From Hoylesella timonensis 4401737 = DSM 22865 = JCM 15640 (GTDB taxonomy: Bacteria; Bacteroidota; Bacteroidia; Bacteroidales; Bacteroidaceae), in the NCBI RefSeq assembly GCF_000455445.1, contig NZ_HG417090.1, positions 249,501-313,500 of the forward strand: DNA of 64,000 bases, read 5' to 3'. Below the pieces are notes generated by a model that was given only the letters and a program-made list of their open reading frames with translations, was not told the origin of the DNA and searched no databases. Both the position numbers and the translations under genes were made by a program. Shown piece by piece: positions 26,362-34,625 of this stretch (positions within the stretch are counted from its first letter, which is position 1; each line of letters starts with the position of its first letter).

Positions 26362-28068
26362 ATGAAAGTAGATGTTGATATAGACGCATGCAAACGGGGA
26401 GAAAGAGAAGCTCTCGGAAATTTATATAAGGCATATTCTGACAGATTGTTGCGGATATGCCTGCACTATGTGACAGATGAAAGCACGGCAGAAGATATTC
26501 TGCATGATGCTTTTATTATTATCTTCACCTCCATCAAGTCGCTGAAAGACAACTCAAAATTGGAGGGATGGATGATAACTATAGTAAGGAACCTGTGCCT
26601 AAGATTCCTGCAAAGTACAGAAAAAGACGATATTCCTCTATCCAGTCTGGGCCTTGAACTCTTGAGCGAGGAAGATGAGGAGGAAAAGAATATTGACATA
26701 AAACTATTGTTGGAGGCGATAGAGTCGTTACCGGATGGGAACAGGGAGGTGTTCAAACTTTCTGTTTTGGATGGTCTTTCTCACAAGGAAATCGGAGAAC
26801 TGCTTGGTATCAATCCTCACAGTTCTTCTTCACAGTTGTTTAGGGCAAAGAAAATGCTACGCACCATACTGATTAATTATTGGATGCTCTTCTTGCTTCC
26901 TATTCTTATACCAGTCTATATCTATTTCGTAACGAAGGACGAGTCTGCCAGCACTTCTGATGACAAGCCAACAGCAGTAAACACTCATAAGGAACTTCCA
27001 AGACGGGCTCAAAAAGGCACAGCCCCTCAAAAGAAAGCGCAACCAAACTATTCAATCCCATCAACTACCAACTTGAATGATGATCATATTTTGGCAAAAA
27101 TAGTTGTTTCTGCTGAAGAGATTTCTTCACAAATAATAACTGATAGTGTAAAATCTGGACAGCAGACAGTACCAATCTGTGTAGATTCCTTACAAAAACA
27201 TCTGGCAGTAAAGGATATCAGCATAGAAGACTCTGTGTTCCGTATTCCACAAATTCCAGAAGAAAGAATGATGGCATTGAACGAAAGAATGTCGCCTGAT
27301 GTCCGCAATAAGAAGAAATACCCATGGACATTTAACTTCGGTTATTCTTCCAATGCCGGAGCAAATGGAGCCATGTCCAACCTGAACTACCTGTCGGTAG
27401 TAGATTACGCTAACGGTGGGGCTGCGGCAAAACTATATACATGGGATGATTATGCAAACTATCTCGCCCGGAACAATGCCTTGATGGATTCTGTCGAGAT
27501 GGCAAAAATGTCATGGATAGCACTCAACAATGCAACAGATGGCAACGCATCCTTAGGTGAAAAAGCGCATCACTACCGCCCAAAAACATTTGGATTATCG
27601 CTTAATAAGCAATTAAGTTCGCATTGGACTTTTAGCACGGGTTTGACCTATACAAGGTTGAAGTCTGATTTTGAGAGCGAGTTTAATGGTGCAACCTTGT
27701 TGAAAACCCAAAAGATTGATTATGTGGGCATTCCTTTGCGATTGACCTATCCTATCTGGAGCAAGGGGCGTTTAAATGCCTATACAACCGGTGGTGTGAC
27801 ATTCGAGATGCCTGTCCACAGTTCGCTTGACAAGAAGTATATCATAACGTCTGACTCGTCATACACGCTGAGGGGTGACATCAAGGCCCGCTATCAGTGG
27901 TCTATAAACTTAGGCATAGGTGTACAGTACAAGCTATTCAAGCCGTTCAGCCTGTATTTGGAACCAAATATGTTCTATTACTTTAGGAATGGTAGCGGGC
28001 TTGAAACCTATCGCACGGAGCATCCGTTCATCATAACGGTGCCATTCGGCCTGAGGCTTACTTGGTAG
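26362..28068 (+). CDS. ECF sigma factor fused to a transmembrane helix and an outer-membrane-type beta-barrel
   Basis: One uninterrupted frame of 568 codons encodes sigma region 2 (about residues 10-80, with AEDILHDAFIIIF) and sigma region 4 (about 112-165, GLSHKEIGELLGI). A single membrane helix (about 170-190, WMLFLLPILIPVYIYF) and a 130-residue Pro/Lys/Ser-rich linker follow. The end is a beta-barrel-like domain (about 320-568) with a terminal aromatic residue (GLRLTW). In Bacteroidetes these parts are usually two genes, a sigma factor and a membrane-anchored barrel protein. The product could span both membranes, with sigma in the cytoplasm. The start at 26362 is chosen because the longer frame begins inside the promoter-like block. 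Confidence 0.8.
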   Translation: MKVDVDIDACKRGEREALGNLYKAYSDRLLRICLHYVTDESTAEDILHDAFIIIFTSIKSLKDNSKLEGWMITIVRNLCLRFLQSTEKDDIPLSSLGLELLSEEDEEEKNIDIKLLLEAIESLPDGNREVFKLSVLDGLSHKEIGELLGINPHSSSSQLFRAKKMLRTILINYWMLFLLPILIPVYIYFVTKDESASTSDDKPTAVNTHKELPRRAQKGTAPQKKAQPNYSIPSTTNLNDDHILAKIVVSAEEISSQIITDSVKSGQQTVPICVDSLQKHLAVKDISIEDSVFRIPQIPEERMMALNERMSPDVRNKKKYPWTFNFGYSSNAGANGAMSNLNYLSVVDYANGGAAAKLYTWDDYANYLARNNALMDSVEMAKMSWIALNNATDGNASLGEKAHHYRPKTFGLSLNKQLSSHWTFSTGLTYTRLKSDFESEFNGATLLKTQKIDYVGIPLRLTYPIWSKGRLNAYTTGGVTFEMPVHSSLDKKYIITSDSSYTLRGDIKARYQWSINLGIGVQYKLFKPFSLYLEPNMFYYFRNGSGLETYRTEHPFIITVPFGLRLTW

Positions 28069-28108
28069 ATAGATGAAAAAAGGATAAGAAAGAAAAGTCA
28101 TAAATATA

Positions 28109-28146
28109 GTGCAGTCTTTTTATAGATTTCCGCTCTTTATAGTAAA
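28109..28146 (+). promoter_or_regulatory. Non-standard promoter-like block, copy B
   Basis: GTGCAGTCTTTT (28109-28120), 8 bp, TCCGCTC (28129-28135), then CTTTA TAG TAAAG. It matches copy A at 26308 in both elements and spacing, 20 bp between element starts in each. It lies 21 bp before the radical SAM start codon. Confidence 0.6.
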
Positions 28147-28166
28147 GACAAAACTCAAAAGAAAGA

Positions 28167-29234
28167 ATGTATAGTATTTATGACTACATCTATAACGGAA
28201 TAGTATTTGTCAATAATGTAGTACGCAGACAGCACAAGGAACTCACCTCTTTGATGATATATTCCACTACTAACTGTCAGTCACGTTGCAAGCACTGTTC
28301 CATTTGGAAGAAACCTACGGAAAATATAAGTTTAGAGGACATCATCAAGATAATGAACAGCAAATGTGTAACAAAGCGCACAATGGTCGGTTTGGAGGGA
28401 GGCGAGTTTATCCTTCATCCTGAAGCAGACAAGATATTGGGATGGTTCGACATTCATCATCCCAACTATACTTTGCTGTCTAATTGCCTCGCAGTGGATA
28501 AGGTTATTTCGTCTGTGAAGAATCATCACCCCAAGCATCTGTATGTTTCACTCGACGGCAGTAGGGAAACCTATCGCTATATGCGTGGCAGGGATGGATA
28601 TGATAAGGTTATTGAAGTCATAGAGGCGTGCAAAGACATTGTTCCCATATCCCTGATGTTCTGTCTTTCTCCTTGGAATTCTTTTGGAGACATGGAATAT
28701 GTGATAGATGTAGCCAAAAGATATGGCATAGACGTGCGTATTGGCATATACAGTACAATGTCATTTTTTGACACGACCAAGGACTTGATGGAAGCTGATG
28801 ATGCGGATTTCATCGGTCAGATACCATCCTCCATACATCAAACGGACGAAAACTTTGACTTTGTTGCCCTATATGACGAGTGGAAGAATAACAGGTTGAA
28901 ACTTCGGTGTCACAGTATTTTCAGCGAGTTGGTCATCCATTCCAATGGTGATGTTCCTTTGTGCCAAAATTTGGATGTAATCTTGGGCAACATCCATGAG
29001 AATACGCTCGATGAGATTTTCAACTCAAAGAAAGCAGGGAAGATTCAGTGCCAACACTCCAAAGAATGTAATCAATGTTGGATCAACTATCATCGGAAGT
29101 ATGATATTATCCTGTTGAGGAATCTAGAAAAAATACTGCCCAAACGACTGATAGAGTTGTTTTACGGGAAATACCAATGGACAGATGACAGGCATACCAC
29201 CTATAAGAAGCATTTTAAGAAAATAACCGCATAA
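28167..29234 (+). CDS. Radical SAM protein with C-terminal cysteine cluster (rSAM/lipoprotein type)
   Basis: The 355-residue product has the radical SAM CxxxCxxC motif (CQSRCKHC, about residues 38-45), the GLEGGEF motif, and a C-terminal set of cysteines (PLCQN, QCQHSKECNQCW) like a SPASM or twitch domain that binds extra iron-sulfur clusters. Such enzymes modify peptides or proteins. The gene pairs with an oxidoreductase gene 3 bp downstream and lipoprotein genes beyond; this resembles the uncharacterised rSAM/lipoprotein system noted in Bacteroides and relatives (TIGR04133/TIGR04134, from memory). The substrate may be one of the lipoproteins; that is inference. Confidence 0.85.
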   Translation: MYSIYDYIYNGIVFVNNVVRRQHKELTSLMIYSTTNCQSRCKHCSIWKKPTENISLEDIIKIMNSKCVTKRTMVGLEGGEFILHPEADKILGWFDIHHPNYTLLSNCLAVDKVISSVKNHHPKHLYVSLDGSRETYRYMRGRDGYDKVIEVIEACKDIVPISLMFCLSPWNSFGDMEYVIDVAKRYGIDVRIGIYSTMSFFDTTKDLMEADDADFIGQIPSSIHQTDENFDFVALYDEWKNNRLKLRCHSIFSELVIHSNGDVPLCQNLDVILGNIHENTLDEIFNSKKAGKIQCQHSKECNQCWINYHRKYDIILLRNLEKILPKRLIELFYGKYQWTDDRHTTYKKHFKKITA

Positions 29235-29237
29235 CGA

Positions 29238-30311
29238 ATGAACATGGGATATTATTTAGATAACATCATTGGTAGATACAAGAATATGCGCAGCATCAGG
29301 GAACTGAGACATACCTACACACAGCAATACGCTCTTGTGGGTATTGGAAATCATTGTGTCAGCAACCTGTTGCCTGTCATACAGTATCTGCAACTGCCAC
29401 TGAAATACATCTGCTGCACCTCGGAGAAAAAAGCCAAGTTGATTTCTCAAAAATACAAGGGGATTAAAGGAACTACTTCCTTACAGCACATCTTGAACGA
29501 TGATACGGTTTCTGGAGTCTTTGTGGCTGCCAATCCACATGCACATTCGCAGATTGCAAGTGAAGTCATTAAAGCCGGGAAATCTTTATTTATAGAGAAA
29601 CCGCCATGCGAGAACGAAAGGGAACTGAACTCCCTGATAGATACGGTCAAATTGTATGGGTCACAACATATCGTTGTCGGACTGCAAAGACGATTTGCCC
29701 CTGCAACCCAAATCTTGCAAAACCGATTGAGAAGTGAGGGTAAACGACACTATCATTATCGCTATCTTACGGGATTATACCCGGAGGGAGATGCCCTGCT
29801 CGACCTCTTCATCCATCCTCTTGACTATGTTACATTCCTCTTTGGCGAAGCAAAGATAAAGTTGGTAGAAACAATGACCTGTAAGGATGGCGGACAGACC
29901 TTGTTTCTTATGTTGGAGCATCAAAATATAACGGGGATGCTGGAACTATCAACAGATTACTCTTGGCAGGATGCACAGGAACAATTAAGTATCAGTACAG
30001 ATAATGGACAATATCTATTGGATAGAATGGAAAGACTTGATTTTGCTCCAAGACACTCTGCTATATTGGGAATCCCCTTGGAAAAAATCTTCCAAAACAA
30101 AGCAACCATTGTAAATCTCTACGGAAGGAATGGTTTTGTTCCAACCATTGGGAATAATCAAATCATCTCACAAGGTTTCTTCTCCGAAATTCAGGTGTTT
30201 GCTGACATGGTTGAAAACAAGCGTGATGATGATCATGCCTTTGATCTGGAAAGTGTCAAGCATGTTTATACGCTCATGTCAAAAATACATAATTGCACAA
30301 GCAAGAAATAG
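29238..30311 (+). CDS. Gfo/Idh/MocA-family oxidoreductase
   Basis: The 357-residue product has an N-terminal nucleotide-binding fold (ALVGIGNHCVSNLLP, near residue 32) and the EKPP motif (FIEKPPCENE) that marks this family of NAD(P)-dependent sugar or small-molecule dehydrogenases. The start follows the radical SAM stop by 3 bp, so the two are one transcript. A Met two codons later could also be the start. The substrate is unknown; in this context it may act on the same target as the radical SAM enzyme. Confidence 0.88.
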   Translation: MNMGYYLDNIIGRYKNMRSIRELRHTYTQQYALVGIGNHCVSNLLPVIQYLQLPLKYICCTSEKKAKLISQKYKGIKGTTSLQHILNDDTVSGVFVAANPHAHSQIASEVIKAGKSLFIEKPPCENERELNSLIDTVKLYGSQHIVVGLQRRFAPATQILQNRLRSEGKRHYHYRYLTGLYPEGDALLDLFIHPLDYVTFLFGEAKIKLVETMTCKDGGQTLFLMLEHQNITGMLELSTDYSWQDAQEQLSISTDNGQYLLDRMERLDFAPRHSAILGIPLEKIFQNKATIVNLYGRNGFVPTIGNNQIISQGFFSEIQVFADMVENKRDDDHAFDLESVKHVYTLMSKIHNCTSKK

Positions 30312-30357
30312 CGAATAATCACGTTTATATAAAACAGTATTCTAAATCCATACATTT

Positions 30358-30912
30358 ATGAAAAAAGTATTTTACTGTCTGATTTGCCTCATTGGGTTAT
30401 CAGCATGCTCGTCAGAGAATGTCGTACTTGAGACATTAAGAGTTTATGATGTGGCAAACTCCACTTGCAAGTCAAATCTCTCTCCAACAGAAACTCGTAT
30501 AGATTTCTATTTGGAAAATGATGCAAAACCTGCAACCCTTAGCATTGAATTGGGAAAAGACGGCATTGCCCAATGCGCACTCGAAGATGTGAAAGCCAAC
30601 TGCGCCGTGAGAAATATTTATGTGAACATCGCTAATCAGGATAATCAGATTACCCTTGTTGTGTATCACAATGTCCTTGATGCGCTTGCAGATTGCATTT
30701 GCAAATATGATGTCAATTTTAAGATGAGCAAAGTAATCCCCGGGAATTATCAACTGAAAGTGTACTATGCCAAACCAAATATGAAATATGAAGCTTCCAA
30801 TATTGCATATAATGGGCAAGTCAATCTCGTGCAGAATAAGAAGGCATATATAACTCTCAATGCTGACAAGGTGTTGCCGGAAATGGAAAGCTTACTTTTG
30901 AAAGAATCATAA
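30358..30912 (+). CDS. Cysteine-containing lipoprotein of the rSAM locus
   Basis: The 184-residue product has a lipoprotein signal (MKKVFYCLICLIGLSAC, lipidated Cys17). The mature part has five further cysteines (in NSTCKS, IAQCAL, ANCAVR and LADCICKY), which stands out for an exported protein of this phylum. It resembles the partner lipoprotein (TIGR04134-like) described beside rSAM enzymes of this type. It could be the enzyme's substrate or an accessory protein. Confidence 0.7.
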   Translation: MKKVFYCLICLIGLSACSSENVVLETLRVYDVANSTCKSNLSPTETRIDFYLENDAKPATLSIELGKDGIAQCALEDVKANCAVRNIYVNIANQDNQITLVVYHNVLDALADCICKYDVNFKMSKVIPGNYQLKVYYAKPNMKYEASNIAYNGQVNLVQNKKAYITLNADKVLPEMESLLLKES

Positions 30913-30945
30913 TAACAAGATAAAACCTACTAAAATAATATTGAT

Positions 30946-31473
30946 ATGAAAAAAGGTTTATATGTACTACAAGTGCTCATTTTATCGTTGTTATTTATTG
31001 GTTGCAACAGCGAAGATGAACAAACGTCAACTCCTATAGTACAAGGAGCGAAAACGGCATTGTTTGCCGTTGGGACAACTCGCATAACAAGGGCTGCTGC
31101 AAAGCCCTATCTTTTTACGCTTGAGAATATCAACTCTTTCAATGTGCAGACTCGTGAGATTGTCTTCCAAGATTTTGAGCCTACAAGTCAACTCTTTCCG
31201 ATTTACCGTAATATAGAAGTACATTCGTATGGCAAGGTGCTGCTTCACATCACAACCTTTGTATCTTCGCTCAATAGTCAAATATTTACAGATTTATCAT
31301 TGGTCTCGGAATCAGGTAAGTTTTATCTTAGCGACTGCTACCCACGAAACATCGAGAACGACAGTCACTATGCCAAAGATAACAAGGTTATTGCGGAATC
31401 ACGAGAAAAACGAGCAACAGAATGGGGAGAGTTTCTCTCAATACTCAGAAAACATGGAAAGTTGATAGAATAG
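30946..31473 (+). CDS. Second lipoprotein of the rSAM locus, unknown
   Basis: The 175-residue product has a lipoprotein signal ending in LFIGC (cysteine near residue 20). The mature part has no motif I recognise and a single further Cys (SDCYPRN). It follows the first lipoprotein by 33 bp and is the last gene before a strong terminator, so it belongs to the same transcript. Confidence 0.65.
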   Translation: MKKGLYVLQVLILSLLFIGCNSEDEQTSTPIVQGAKTALFAVGTTRITRAAAKPYLFTLENINSFNVQTREIVFQDFEPTSQLFPIYRNIEVHSYGKVLLHITTFVSSLNSQIFTDLSLVSESGKFYLSDCYPRNIENDSHYAKDNKVIAESREKRATEWGEFLSILRKHGKLIE

Positions 31474-31521
31474 TGAATAACGCAAACATATCTATCTAAA
31501 GGAGTATGTCTTTATCACGAC

Positions 31522-31562
31522 TTTTAGCCCTTTTTGGTCATCGAGATCAAAAAGGGCTAAAA
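31522..31562. terminator. Terminator after the rSAM/lipoprotein operon
   Basis: TTTTAGCCCTTTTTG (31522-31536) and CAAAAAGGGCTAAAA (31548-31562) form a perfect 15-bp stem with an 11-nt loop; it can work in both directions. Confidence 0.85.
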
Positions 31563-31706
31563 TAGTATTTAAGGGATTGTAATATCCTTATTATAACTTA
31601 TTTCCGCTTCCTTTTGCGCGTACCTATATTTTTATCCGTTGTGTGTGTGAACAAGGGATAGGTGATAAGTGATAGCTTTTGCAACATAGAAGCCTATCAT
31701 GAATCA

Positions 31707-31762
31707 TTGACATGCGGAGACAAATGTTGTATCTTTGCATCGTCAGTCAGAGAGATGACTGA
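31707..31762 (+). promoter_or_regulatory. Promoter and leader palindrome of the HU-like gene
   Basis: TATCTTTG (31730-31737) with a TTG 20 bp upstream. The leader has TCAGTCA/TGACTGA (31743-31762), which would form a hairpin at the 5' end of the message. Confidence 0.6.
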
Positions 31763-31801
31763 TTTACATTTATCATATTAACCCTAAAAACACACAAAAT
31801 T

Positions 31802-32266
31802 ATGGCAGTAATGTACAAGTTGTATCAGAACAACAGAAAAGATTCTAAGACTAAAGGTAAGTGGTATGCACGCGCCATTCATACCCAAATGACAGAAACG
31901 GATGTGCTGGCAGAACGCATTCAGCGCAACTGTACTGTAAAACGCAGTGATGTACTCGCAGTACTTTCTGAATTGGTAGAGGTGATGCAAGACGAATTGC
32001 AAGCCAGTCACGTAGTGAAGTTGAATGGATTTGGCTTGTTCAAAATAGGTATGCGCACCAAACCCGCCGATACCGCAGCTAAGTTCAACGTCAGCGAGAA
32101 CGTGGTGAACTTCCGCGTGAACTTCATCCCCGAGATGAAGGGCGGTGGCAAGGGAATGAAACGCAGTCGCAAGTTCTTGGACAAACTTAGTGTACAAGAA
32201 GCACCGAAGAACGCTGTGGACACCACCAAACCTGCAACTCCCGCCTCTCCATCGACCAACGGATAA
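31802..32266 (+). CDS. HU-related DNA-binding protein
   Basis: The 154-residue product has the HU-like fold with a long N-terminal extension (MAVMYKLYQNN...KWYARAI) and the core SDVLAVLSELVEVMQDEL followed by KLNGFGLFKIGMRTKP, typical of the Bacteroidetes HU-related family. The C-terminal tail is rich in Thr, Pro and Ser. These genes commonly precede a smalltalk mini-protein gene and lie near N-acetylmuramoyl or M15-type genes; here smalltalk follows within 26 bp. Confidence 0.88.
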   Translation: MAVMYKLYQNNRKDSKTKGKWYARAIHTQMTETDVLAERIQRNCTVKRSDVLAVLSELVEVMQDELQASHVVKLNGFGLFKIGMRTKPADTAAKFNVSENVVNFRVNFIPEMKGGGKGMKRSRKFLDKLSVQEAPKNAVDTTKPATPASPSTNG

Positions 32267-32291
32267 GCGAGTATAGAGAAAGGAAAGAACC

Positions 32292-32399
32292 ATGAAAAAC
32301 ACCAACTGGAAACTCATCATTAAATTGATTATCACGATTGCCACAGCCGTATTGGGCATTCTTAGTCAACAAGATCACGACGTCACAGACGAACGCTGA
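32292..32399 (+). CDS. Smalltalk family mini-protein
   Basis: The 35-residue product, MKNTNWKLIIKLIITIATAV followed by LGILSQQ and an acidic tail, matches the smalltalk protein family of Bacteroidetes: a tiny single-helix membrane peptide usually next to an HU-like gene. Function is unknown. Confidence 0.85.
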   Translation: MKNTNWKLIIKLIITIATAVLGILSQQDHDVTDER

Positions 32400-32414
32400 A
32401 GAGCACACGAGTCT

Positions 32415-32531
32415 GTGAGTCCTTTAGCCAAACAATTGGCTGTTTGGAATGTCTATTTACGGTTTTGTATTAACATTCTTCTCTTGGCAGCAGCGATAGT
32501 AGCCATTCTCAGCTGTTCAAGAATCCTCTAA
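32415..32531 (+). CDS. Possible second mini membrane protein
   Basis: A GTG-started 38-residue frame, in the same phase as smalltalk and 15 bp after its stop, encodes a hydrophobic segment (FCINILLLAAAIVAILSC) and ends 4 bp before the terminator. It may be a separate peptide or an extension by readthrough of TGA. No relatives are known to me. Confidence 0.35.
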   Translation: MSPLAKQLAVWNVYLRFCINILLLAAAIVAILSCSRIL

Positions 32532-32535
32532 AAGC

Positions 32536-32569
32536 AAAGAGCCAACTCACAAAAGGGTTGGCTCTTTTT
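32536..32569 (+). terminator. Terminator after the HU/smalltalk genes
   Basis: AAAGAGCCAAC (32536-32546) pairs with GTTGGCTCTTT (32557-32567), followed by T residues. Confidence 0.85.
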
Positions 32570-32691
32570 GGTTGTTGGGGATTGTTTTGTTTGATTGTTT
32601 GCAGCGTCAGCAAACAGCCTTGTAATAGCAACGTAAAATCACGGAAGAACACGGACATGCTGTCCCACACGGATTTTTATTGATAAAGTCA

Positions 32692-32845
32692 TTTGTTGTT
32701 ACAACAATCATGTTTTTTGTTTTAACAACAAATTTAACCAATCCAACAAATCCGATTCTCGGCGTTCAATGAACGCCAGCGTTCACCGAATGACATAAAT
32801 TTAGCAAGACAACAATATTTTTAACAACGAATGAAATTTGTGTCT
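32692..32845. repeat. AACAACGAAT/GAACGC..GCGTTC extragenic repeat, single copy
   Basis: It shares the AACAACnAAT, GAACGCCAGCGTTC and CATAAATTTAGCAAGACAA-type blocks with the MITE-like element at 5175 and with 37878-38098. Confidence 0.75.
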
Positions 32846-32857
32846 GTTTTCACGACA

Positions 32858-33180
32858 CGTCCGTGTCGTTCCGTGTCCTTCCGTTGCAACGATGAGAAAT
32901 ATTACTTCCGTTGCCTCATTTGGCTTGAAATTCTGTTGACTTTACTTGAATAAAATGGTTTGCGCGCTGCAAAGACGGGCTGAAAGCCCAAAAGGAATAC
33001 AGCCCAGGGCAGCGCCCTGGGTAACAGTGAATTAAGTAATTTGCGCTCTGAAAGAGCAACAGGAAGGAACGAGTATTTCACTGGCTCCTGTTGCGCTTAC
33101 AGCGCGCAAATTAGTTAACTATCACTAACCCAGGGTGTTACCCTGGGCTGTATTCCTTTTGGGGCTTCGCCCCGTCCTTG
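32858..33180. repeat. Composite palindromic repeat, copy 1
   Basis: It begins with an ACGACACGTCCGTGTCGT-type block and a TTCCGTTGC block. A 200-bp imperfect palindrome follows, built of GACGGGCTGAAAGCCC, CCCAGGGCAGCGCCCTGGG, a TTTGCGCTC..GAGCAACAGGA arm and its mirror, CCAGGGTGTTACCCTGG and GGGGCTTCGCCCC. Copies 2 and 3 are at 33508 and 38099. Confidence 0.85.
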
Positions 33181-33371
33181 CTCATTACATCAGCTGCTAT
33201 GCAATGCTTTGGATTTATCATTTTGTGGAAATTTCGCCCCGTCCTTGCTCGTTACATCAGCTGCTATGCTTTGGGGTTATCATTTTGTTGAAATTTCGCC
33301 CCGTCCTTGCTCGTTACATCAGCTGCTATGCTTTGGGGTTATCATTTTGTTGAAATTTCGCCCCGTCCTTG
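33170..33371. repeat. 62-bp tandem repeat
   Basis: Two identical 62-bp units (33237-33298, 33299-33360) follow one diverged 67-bp unit (33170-33236) and precede a partial one. Each begins CCCCGTCCTTGCTC, the end of the palindromic repeat, so that end has been amplified. There are no spacers, so it is not a CRISPR array. Confidence 0.9.
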
Positions 33372-33507
33372 CCGTAACCACGGTTGCTGCACATTGCACT
33401 ATTCGAACATCGTTCCACTATTGCTCGTAACCATGGCTGCTACTGCAATACACGATATTCTCTTGGTTCATGGGATGTACTGTTTTCCGCAACAGGAATT
33501 TCACGTG

Positions 33508-33773
33508 ATTTCACGATACTTCCATGTCGTTCCGTGTACTTCCGTTGCTATGATGAGAAATATTATTTCCGCTACCTCATTTGGTTTGAAATTCTGTTGT
33601 TTTATCTTGAATAAATGGTTTGCACACAGCAAAGACGGGCTGAAAGCCCAATAGGAAATTAGCCCAGGGCAGCGCCCTGGGTAACAGTGAATCAAGTAAT
33701 TTGCGCTCTGAAAGAGCAACAGGAAGAAACGAACGAGTATTTCACTGGCTCCTTTTGCGCTTACAGCGCGCTG
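33508..33773. repeat. Composite palindromic repeat, copy 2 (3' end missing)
   Basis: Same order of blocks as copy 1, but it breaks off after the TTTTGCGCTTACAGCGCGC arm and lacks the mirrored CCAGGG..CCTGG part. No gene is supported from 32570 to 33886. Confidence 0.8.
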
Positions 33774-33836
33774 GATAGTAGGTACACTTGCCCTTCAATG
33801 AAAGAACCGTAACCCTCTCAAAGGAATATCGAAAAA

Positions 33837-33868
33837 TTTGAATTTTGCACGGATTCATCGTATCTTTG
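33837..33868 (+). promoter_or_regulatory. Promoter of trmO
   Basis: TTTG (33837-33840), 20 bp, TATCTTTG (33861-33868), a full consensus match. It fixes the start at 33887 and rules out the upstream ATG at 33845, inside the promoter. Confidence 0.8.
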
Positions 33869-33886
33869 CAAAAACAAGATGACGGT

Positions 33887-34576
33887 ATGAATGATGAATT
33901 TGTGTTAAGACCCATTGCCTATTTTCATTCGCCCTTTGCCTCCAAGTTTGGCATACCCAAACAGAGTGGTGTGGTGCCACAGTTGGCAGGGACGGTGGTT
34001 TTCGAGCCAGCCTTTCGTGATGTGCATGCGCTGCGAGGCATTGAGGGATTTGATTATTTGTGGTTGGTGTGGAAGTTTAGTGCCAACCCACACGATGCTA
34101 CCCATTTGTTGGTGCGTCCTCCGCTGTTGGGCGGCAACGAGAAGGTGGGCGTCTTTGCCAGTCGTTCGCCTTTCAGACCCAACCCCATAGGACTGTCGTC
34201 TGTGCGTTTGCAACGTGTGGAGTGGGAGAGCGAGTGCGGTCCTGTGCTTCACGTGTTAGGGGGCGACTTGATGGACGGCACCCCCATTTACGACATCAAA
34301 CCCTACCTTCCCTTTACCGATAGTCATGCAGATGCACGGAGCGGATTTACAGATTTGTCGAAACTAAAACACTTGGACGTAAGGATGCCTGCGGAATTTT
34401 CTTCAGCCTTTACTGCCGAAGAGCGACAAACGCTGTTAGCGATATTGGCATTAGATCCCCGTCCTGCTTATCATGCAGAGGACACGAAGACGTATGGAAT
34501 GCCATTTGCAGGCAAAGAGGTGAAATTTCGTGTCATCGGAGGAAAGACCATTGAAGTAGTGAGTGTGGAGCGATAG
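33887..34576 (+). CDS. trmO: tRNA (N6-threonylcarbamoyl-A37)-N6-methyltransferase TrmO
   Basis: The enzyme methylates t6A at position 37 of threonine tRNA. The 229-residue product has the TsaA/YaeB features: YFHSPFASKFGIPKQ at the start, GFDYLWLVWKF, and the strongly conserved GVFASRSPFRPNPIGLSSV and DGTPIYDIKPYLP segments. Length matches E. coli TrmO. The gene has its own promoter and converges on a radical SAM gene. Confidence 0.94.
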   Translation: MNDEFVLRPIAYFHSPFASKFGIPKQSGVVPQLAGTVVFEPAFRDVHALRGIEGFDYLWLVWKFSANPHDATHLLVRPPLLGGNEKVGVFASRSPFRPNPIGLSSVRLQRVEWESECGPVLHVLGGDLMDGTPIYDIKPYLPFTDSHADARSGFTDLSKLKHLDVRMPAEFSSAFTAEERQTLLAILALDPRPAYHAEDTKTYGMPFAGKEVKFRVIGGKTIEVVSVER

Positions 34577-34625
34577 AAGCGAGCAAGCGTAGGCTTGTGT
34601 CACCTCATGCGCTATGAGTACTGTT

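Noticed and set aside
33237..33360. 62-bp and 34-bp direct repeats considered as CRISPR
   Set aside because: Units are contiguous with no unique spacers and no cas genes are present.
33135..33654. Overlapping plus-strand frames in the repeat region
   Set aside because: They are made of 62-bp tandem repeats and palindromic repeat sequence, so no protein is supported.
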